From Euprymna scolopes (taxonomy: Eukaryota > Mollusca > Cephalopoda > Sepiida > Sepiolidae): a stretch of DNA of 37,673 nucleotides. Location of the stretch: positions 99,478,144-99,515,816 of the forward strand of contig CM044500.1 in the NCBI GenBank assembly GCA_024364805.1, read 5' to 3'. Positions 31,600 to 37,673 of this stretch are shown piece by piece. A program made the position numbers and the translations under genes. Each line of letters opens with the position of its first letter. Position 1 is the stretch's first letter. The notes under the pieces were generated by a model, which was given only the letters and a program-made list of their open reading frames with translations, had not been told where the DNA came from and ran no database searches.

Positions 31600-32280
31600 A
31601 CGCCTCCTCCCTTGGGGCTTGCATTTACACATATCTGAAGACTTAGATGATGTAGAATCATTTCTCCTAGCAAACTCCCCGGATATCTTAGCACTAAGGG
31701 AAATTAACTTGCACTCCTCCATCTCCTCTAAAATTTTAACATGTCTGGTTATCTTCCACTTTTTCGTAAGGACTTTAACAGGAATGGACTTGGAGTCTAT
31801 ATTTGTAACACCCTCCCCATGTCTAGGGAATCTCAACTAGAATCAGGTGACCAGGCCTTCATGTGCTTTTAACTAAATTTACAACAACGTTAGCTACCTG
31901 TATTTTCTTTATTGCTCTCCATCAACCAAGGACTGTACTCAAATCAATCATGTCTCTGACAGCATAAATGTAGCACTCTCCCTTGACACTAGCACCCAAA
32001 TACATGTATTTAGTGACTCTAACGCCCACCACAGAAATTTGCTTGGCTTCTCTAACTACACTGGCACAGCTAGTAGCATCATCCATAACTTTGCTATATC
32101 CCATTCCTTGACACAGACAGTAACATTCTTGACCCATCTCCCAGATTGCCAGGACCAGCAAGCCTCACTTCTAGATCTATTTCTGACAAGAAATCCTAAG
32201 GATCATGTAACAAATGCTGATTGCCCACTTAGGAATGCTGATCATGCTGTGATAATGATAGAATCACTCTAGACTCTCGA
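31600..32280 (+). pseudogene. LINE apurinic-type endonuclease domain
   Basis: This is the nicking endonuclease that opens the target DNA. Readable pieces are ESFLLANSPDILALREINL (31650-31710, with the family's E replaced by R in ALREINL versus the usual ALCETNL), SDSNAHHRNLLGFSNYT near 32010-32060, SLLDLFLTRNPKDH and NADHAVIMIESL near 32165-32272. The last carries the conserved D-H pair of the catalytic end. The pieces are in more than one frame, so the domain is dead. Confidence 0.82.
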
Positions 32281-32639
32281 CCCCAAGTTGAAGAGCTATT
32301 GCTCAAAACGATAACATACTAAAATAAGGCTGACTGGGATGCCATTAGAGATCACATCAGAGATGCCCCATGGGGAAATATCTTTTCTCTTCCTGCAGAA
32401 TAGTGCGCAAATGAGACAACTGAATGGTTCAAAGCAGCAACTGAAGCACATGTTCCTACACGGAAGTTCTGTAGCAAAACCTCCCCCTCCCCAATGGTTT
32501 ACTTCTACTTGTGCACCTGCCATTGCTCAGAGGCAACATTCATACCGTAGATTTATCCAGCATAAATCCTGTACAAACAGACAAAGTATATAGAAGCTAG
32601 AAGTAATTGTAAGAAAGAAGTAGCAACAGTTAAGAATGA

Positions 32640-34345
32640 ATATACTGAAACCACCAGGAAATGCATTGAAACACAGAAATTAGGAACTCATGATTTCTGG
32701 AAAATCTACAATAGTTTAGTAAATAATGGGCAATCAATAATTCCCCCACTATCCCACAATCATGAGGATGTTTGTACAGCAACTGAGAAAGCTAACATGT
32801 TTGACCATTATTTTCCCTCAAACTGTACCTTGGACCCAGCAAACCATTCCCTCCCTGATTTTTCTCTGTGGACAGAAACCACACTAGATGATCTGAAAAT
32901 AATCCCTCTTAAGTACATGACGTCATAAAAAAACCTAGACACCTCAAAAGCATATGGACCTGATCTCATCCCGACTGTACTATTAAAAAAATGCTCCGCT
33001 GAGGTTGCTCTAGTTCTCTCTAAACTCTTTAACAAATGTCTTAACGAATCTTGCTTTCTTGACAGCTGGAATACTGCTTCCGTGGTACCAGTTTAAAAAA
33101 TCTCTGACGAACGAACTGACCCATTAAATTATTGCCCAATTAACCTCCTCCCACTTTTCAGCAAAATATTTGAGTCTTTAATTAATCAAGCTGTAGTCCA
33201 CCACCTTACAGCTACTAAACTTCTGTTTGACCATCAATATGGATTTAGGCAAGCCTGTTCTACTGCAGATATTCTAACTAATCTCTGAACGTATATACCA
33301 AGCTCTGGGGAGAGCAGTAGCCCTATATATATATATCTAAGGCTTTTGACAGGGTATGGCACGATGGTCTTCTCGTAAAAATAAAATCTATGTTTAACAT
33401 AATTAAATTCTTAAATGAGAGAAGAATCCATGTTGTCCTCAATGGGCGTACATCCAAACAATATGATATAAATGCAGGTGTACCTCAGGGACCGATCCTT
33501 ACCTGATAAAATTGTTTTTGACATGGGTATATTAGCCAATGACATCACGCTCTATAGCAGGCACGTAGGGAAAACTAATGACCACATATACAAGACAATG
33601 GCAGAAACCCTAGAGGAAGACAGTCTGTAGTGGAATGGGGGTCAGAAATGGATGGTAACGTTCAAAGCTGCCAAGACAAAGCTCGTTTCCTTTAATAATT
33701 ATATGAAACCTTACCAACCACCAATAGCTATGGATAAAGATACATTACCTGAAATCACTTCATTCAAACTCCTCAGCTTAACGTTCACAGGGAACATGAG
33801 TTGGAATAAATACATTGAGATCATTGTCAAGGCTGCTGCGAAGAAGATGAGCTCTCTCTACCGTGCTAGAAAGTTACTTATGCCTGAAAATATCCTGCAC
33901 CTCTACAAAGCCACCATTCGCCCATGTATCGAGTACTACTGTCACATTTGGGCTGGTGCATCTGTTACTAGTTAAGAGTGTTCAAAAGAGAGTTGCCAAC
34001 CTGATAGGTTCTGAACTGTTATCTAGGCTTCAACCTCTGTCCCATCGACGAAATGTTGCATCCCTCTGCTTGTTTTACAAATATTTTAATGGTGGATGCT
34101 CTGACGAACTACAAGCTCTTGTACCTCCTCGATGAAAATAACCCCGACAAGCAGCAAAGTACCACCCCTACACAGTAGAGATCCCCAGGTGTAAGAAAGC
34201 CTTCTACTCTAATAGGTTCTTCCCCAGAACTGCTAGACTTTGGAATTCTCTTCCGGTTTCCTGCTTCCCCAACTGTACTGACATGCAGAAGTTCAAGTGT
34301 AATGTGAACATACATCTTGCTGCTAAACTCCCTACATAGTACCCC
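32640..34345 (+). pseudogene. LINE reverse transcriptase with internal deletion
   Basis: Motifs in order are DTSKAYGPDLIPTVLLKKC near 32940, NYCPINLLPLFSKIFESLIN near 33130, YGFRQACSTADILTNL near 33240, INAGVPQGPIL near 33470, LANDITLYS near 33530, WMVTFKAAKTKLVSFNNY near 33645, LLSLTFTGNMSWN, TIRPCIEYYCHIWAGA near 33915, LSHRRNVASLCLFYKYFNGG near 34045 and FFPRTARLWNSLPVSCFP near 34215. Between GVPQGPIL and LAND about 20 codons that should hold LF-YINDLP are missing. The catalytic YADD is LAND, so the first aspartate is lost. Several stops and frame changes occur. The 107-codon open piece 33652-33975 is the best-preserved part. Confidence 0.9.
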
Positions 34346-34470
34346 TGAAACTTAGGTCCCTGATAGCAGCCCCCTACATCAAAGTGGCAATGTGCCTTGT
34401 TTGGTTAGAAAATGTAATTAAAAAAAACTGGTAAAACCAAACAGGAAAACCATGTAAAAAAAAAAAAAAA
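34346..34470 (+). other. LINE 3' UTR and poly-A tail
   Basis: About 110 bases follow the LINE stop and end in ACCATGT and fifteen A. The LINE at 7986 ends the same way (CATGT before its A tail), supporting a shared family. Confidence 0.8.
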
Positions 34471-34484
34471 TTCATTGGACTTAA

Positions 34485-34588
34485 GGAGCCGAAGTCGGAT
34501 AAAAAAAAATTCCGACTCCTTGTACTCTTAGAAATCTGACTTCGACTCCAGCTAAAACCTCCGACTCTTTCCGACTCCGCAACCCTGG
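34485..34588. repeat. CCGACTCC minisatellite
   Basis: Variants of CCGACTC or its reverse occur about six times, with one head-to-head pair (GGAGCCGAAGTCGGA facing TTCCGACTCC) around an A run. It lies exactly between the LINE poly-A tail and the Penelope-like fragment. Confidence 0.85.
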
Positions 34589-34589
34589 T

Positions 34590-35272
34590 TTTAAGATAAC
34601 TATAACGACAAATTTATATGAAGTAGAATTCTTACATGCAACAGTAGATCTTGAGAAAAAATATATAAACCTTTCCATAAACCAAATGAAAAACTCATAT
34701 ACATGAAGATTTATGCCATCCACCCACAGTGTTTAAAAATATGGTAGCTAATGTTAGCAAAAGAATATCAAGACTTTCTTCAACTGCCGAAGTGTTCAAA
34801 CAGGCAGTGCCATATAGCGATGCACTACATAAAAGTGGATTTAGAGAGAACATAAAATTCCAACAGACTCATAATCAACAAACAAATAAAAAAAAGAAAT
34901 AGGAGGCGGAATATAATTTACTTTTTACCTCTGTTCTCACTTAATACTGACTAGAGTAGGACATTTTTTTTCCTTAGGCTTCTAGATAAACATTTCCCAC
35001 AAAAACACAGACTACATAAAATTTTTAATAGGAACACTGTGAAAGTAAGTTGCTCGACAACACCATCGATAAAATCCATCATCTCTAGAGAACCAAAAAA
35101 GATAGTTAACACAGGCTGCTTTTGCAGAGCCAAAAATGAGTGCCCACTAGATGACAATTATAAGGCTGAATTCCTTGTATACGAAGGAAGCTACCATCAC
35201 TGACCAATCTACAAACATACCTGAAAAATACATTGGAATGACACTAAGTTCATTTAAGCAAAGATATTAGCG
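34590..35272 (+). mobile_element. Penelope-like retroelement fossil (end of RT, start of GIY-YIG)
   Basis: This is a broken 3' part of a retroelement with several interruptions. Recognisable pieces on the plus strand lie in order as in such elements: a region after the reverse transcriptase core near 34600-34700, a segment near 34740-34870, HKIFNRNTVKVS near 35010, a CPLDDNYKAEFLVYEG-type cysteine segment near 35130-35190, and KYIGMTLSSFKQRY near 35227-35270. The last is the start of a GIY-YIG endonuclease. Reverse transcriptase joined to GIY-YIG is typical of Penelope-like elements. It ends abruptly at about 35272 next to a Tigger-like terminus. Age appears considerable. Confidence 0.7.
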
Positions 35273-35274
35273 TA

Positions 35275-35301
35275 GAACCACCATATCCCAGGGTTCTACT
35301 G
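35275..35301 (-). mobile_element. Single Tigger-like terminus
   Basis: On the minus strand CAGTAGAACCCTGGGATATG starts at 35301 beside TA (35302-35303), like the ends of the MITE at 25228-25420. A matching second end was not found, so this may be one end of a truncated element or chance. Confidence 0.4.
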
Positions 35302-35303
35302 TA

Positions 35304-36688
35304 TTTGCTCCTTTAGAGCGAAAACAAGGATTAAGACAGCCTTAGCAATACGCTTAAAAAAAAAAAAAGGGGGGTGCACCTTTTACCATTAAATGGAGGA
35401 AAATCGAACACAATCCTTCATACTCCCCAGAATTGAAACAATACTCACTTTACAATGCTGAGAAATACCATATTGTGCGGTTTATTCATGACCCAGAAAA
35501 AAAAACTGTTTAATGTGTGAAGTGAATGTCTGAAAAATTGTATACAGTAAAAACAACAAAATCTGAATTAAAAAAAAAAATTTTATGTTAAATTTATAGA
35601 TTTTATATTTTTTATTTAAAATTCATTTGTTTTTAAATTTTATAATTTATATTAATTTTAAATTATTATATCAAATACATAAAAAAAGAGGAATATACTT
35701 CTAAGAATTTATCATAGTATACCAATTCCTTGGACTAGATAAGCATTCCTCACTCAAAAAAACAAAGACTACGTTTAAATTTTTAAAGATAATTTTAATA
35801 TGACTATTTCAATAAAAAAATTAATTTGATATTGGAACTGATTTGAAATTATAAATTGAAGTCGGTGCAGTTTTAATTTTAAATCTAAAATTGGAGTTAA
35901 TATACAAAAAAAATGTTAAAAACTTAATTTTGTCCAATCTGATGGATTAGTTTTTAAAATAAAATTTATATATGATAGATTTCTTCAGGCTATTTAAAAG
36001 AAATTTACACTTTACCCATATTAAATCAGGCAGGTAGAGGAATATAAACATAGTATATGGTATATATAGTAGGAAGAATACAGTTGAATAAAAATAATAA
36101 AAATAATTTTATCAAATTTGAATTGGCTTTCATAACTTTGCAAGGTTATCTCCCTTGGACCGATTAAGAGTTGAGTTAGAAAAGGTTCCGTAGAAAAGGT
36201 TTTGTAAAAAGTTTAAAATTTATAGATTAAAAAACATTTTCATAGGTGACGCGATAAATAGTCCAAATATATTAAAATAACATAATGGAGAAGCATATGA
36301 AATACCTCTTTTTCTTTTTCACTTTCTTTTTTATTAGTGTCAAAACATTAAACGGAAAATTTTTAAAATAAATTTAAATTCATATTATAAATAATATGAA
36401 TTCATATAAATAATAAGAATTTTAAGCTGCTCAGAAAAACGAGATTTGAACGAGATCTTGTAATGTATGTATACGATTCCAATTGTGGTTATAAAACAGA
36501 GGAGTATCGGCTGTAGAGAGCTTGATATGGGTATCTAAAACGATCCTCTTATCAGGTTTGAAACTGGCGGTACCGATGACTTATCTCGTTTAAACTTTTT
36601 GTAAATAAAAATAAAATACACTCTTAGTTTTTGAATTCTTTCTTATAATAAAGCACTCTGCTAGAATCTCTTTTCCAAAAAATATAAG

Positions 36689-36726
<38 letters not shown>

Positions 36727-37673
36727 TAATAAAAATAATTTTTTAAAAATAGTAATAAAATTTAATTAGAATTTAATCACATAACAATTATATCTTCAAA
36801 CAAATGTAAACTTAGGAAACTAAAGCAGAATATGAACCAGGAGAACTTAAAATGGAGAAAAAAAATGTAATCGTAAGAAAGAAGAGGAATGTCCACTAAA
36901 AGGTGAATGTCTGAAAATATTGTTTATAAATGTAGCAGCACAATGGGTCATACATTTGCAGCATATATCAGGTGAACGGGGGTAGCATTTAAATTTAGAC
37001 ACAACCATATGGCAGCAATAAAGAAAGCATGTACGTTAGGTACACAATACAAAAGAGTATAAAGAAAGAAAGAAATAATACTCCATGAAATAGACCATCT
37101 CAGTTAAGCTTAATAAATACACCCCTAATAAAAGAAGATGTGAGGTATGCATCTCTGAGTTGGTATAGATATTAACGCATAAGGGTAATATTATAAATAA
37201 ACGTAATGATATAATAGGAGGTTGCTTGCATAAGAGTAAATACAAGACCCAGTTTGATAGTGTAACAAAGAATAAATTAAACGACTATTTGTAGGATAAA
37301 AATTATAAAAACAAGAAAATATATATTAATCTAATAACTTTGATTGAAAAATTATAAGGTAGATGAGGTGAAAAGAAAAAATAATGTATATCAAAAAATA
37401 AATAAACTATATCCCACATTATTAGGGTACTCTTGCATAAATTAACCCAAATTCTTGTGAATTCCCGTCAAGCATAGATCGGGCAAGACCAGCAATCATC
37501 GGTGTCAGCCGAGCGTTGTGACAGATGCAGACTAATGAAAAAACAAAACAAACCCCAAAAAATAAAACAAAAAACAAATGCAAATAATAAAAATTAACAA
37601 AAAAAACCTACCTTTAAAAATGAAAATACGTTTGTTCTATTTTAGTATATATATATATATATATATATATATA
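35304..37673. other. AT-rich DNA with microsatellites, no gene seen
   Basis: Very AT-rich sequence. There is a 12-bp-arm palindrome (AATTCATATTAT/ATAATATGAATT) at 36377-36402, (TA)n at about 36694-36722 and again at the window end (37647-37673), and short GC-richer patches at 36430-36600 and 37460-37540. Open frames have no motifs. No repeat shared with the rest of the window was recognised. Confidence 0.5.

Larger units (their letters stand above)
30780..34470 (+). mobile_element. LINE (Jockey/CR1 group), long but decayed
   Basis: A plus-strand non-LTR retrotransposon. Endonuclease starts near 31600, reverse transcriptase runs from about 32640 to 34130, the C-terminal tail reaches about 34340, and the poly-A tail is 34456-34470. 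The GC-richer DNA at 30780-31560 is probably its 5' UTR or first ORF; this boundary is inferred from composition only. A hairpin (AGATAGG-TTCTG-CCTATCT) lies at about 31033-31051. It is related to the LINE at 7986-9263 by its C-terminal sequence but is much older. No target duplication was fixed. Confidence 0.85.

Overview
This is an AT-rich, gene-poor stretch of animal nuclear DNA. The evidence is one exon with canonical splice sites, several families of animal transposons (mariner, Jockey/CR1-type LINEs, a Helitron-like element, a pogo/Tigger-type MITE, a Penelope-like fossil, a 5S rRNA-derived SINE-like repeat), many (TA)n, (TG)n and (A)n tracts, and an 899-base run of N. The mix fits an invertebrate, perhaps a lophotrochozoan such as a mollusc, but the sequence does not prove the phylum. 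Most or all of the window is probably intron or intergenic DNA. The one host exon candidate (12412-12495, minus strand) would place at least the flanking DNA in introns of a minus-strand gene.

Layout. 1-3.0 kb is AT-rich with one GC-richer patch. 3.06-3.40 kb is a perfect 152-bp inverted repeat with a 36-base spacer. 3.4-5.6 kb is one copy of a moderately repeated family into which a nearly full-length mariner (3770-5063) has jumped; a second copy of the family lies at 27.7-29.0 kb and shows the site without mariner. 5.6-7.4 kb is AT-rich filler. 7986-9263 is a 5'-truncated LINE on the minus strand with poly-A and an 8-bp target duplication. 11283-12196 is bounded by two identical 130-bp inverted arms, and the host exon follows 215 bases later. 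13.0-13.8 kb holds the 5S-derived repeat, a MITE-like inverted-repeat element and a palindromic microsatellite. 14079-14977 is an assembly gap. 15.1-16.5 kb has two deleted mariners of one family in opposite orientation. 17.1-17.4 kb is a decayed LINE tail.

18542-21303 looks like a non-autonomous Helitron (5' TC, 3' hairpin plus CTAG, A/T insertion site). From 20.3 to 22.3 kb there is an unusual array built from a motif (CCGTTCTTAACATG-GAGG) that occurs alone and as hairpin pairs. 23.5-25.2 kb holds an unrecognised intronless coding remnant followed by a poly-A tract, probably a retrocopy, then a Tigger-like MITE. 29.5 kb has a second Helitron-like 3' end. About 31.5-34.47 kb is a plus-strand LINE with endonuclease, reverse transcriptase and poly-A tail, followed by a CCGACTCC minisatellite and a broken Penelope-like fragment with a GIY-YIG start. 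The last 2.3 kb is AT-rich.

No intact host gene, tRNA gene, CRISPR array or operon is visible. I found no complete, clearly new biological system. The strongest leads are the two perfect long inverted repeats, the palindromic repeat array at 20.3-22.3 kb, the 5S-headed repeat, the single exon and the unidentified coding remnant.
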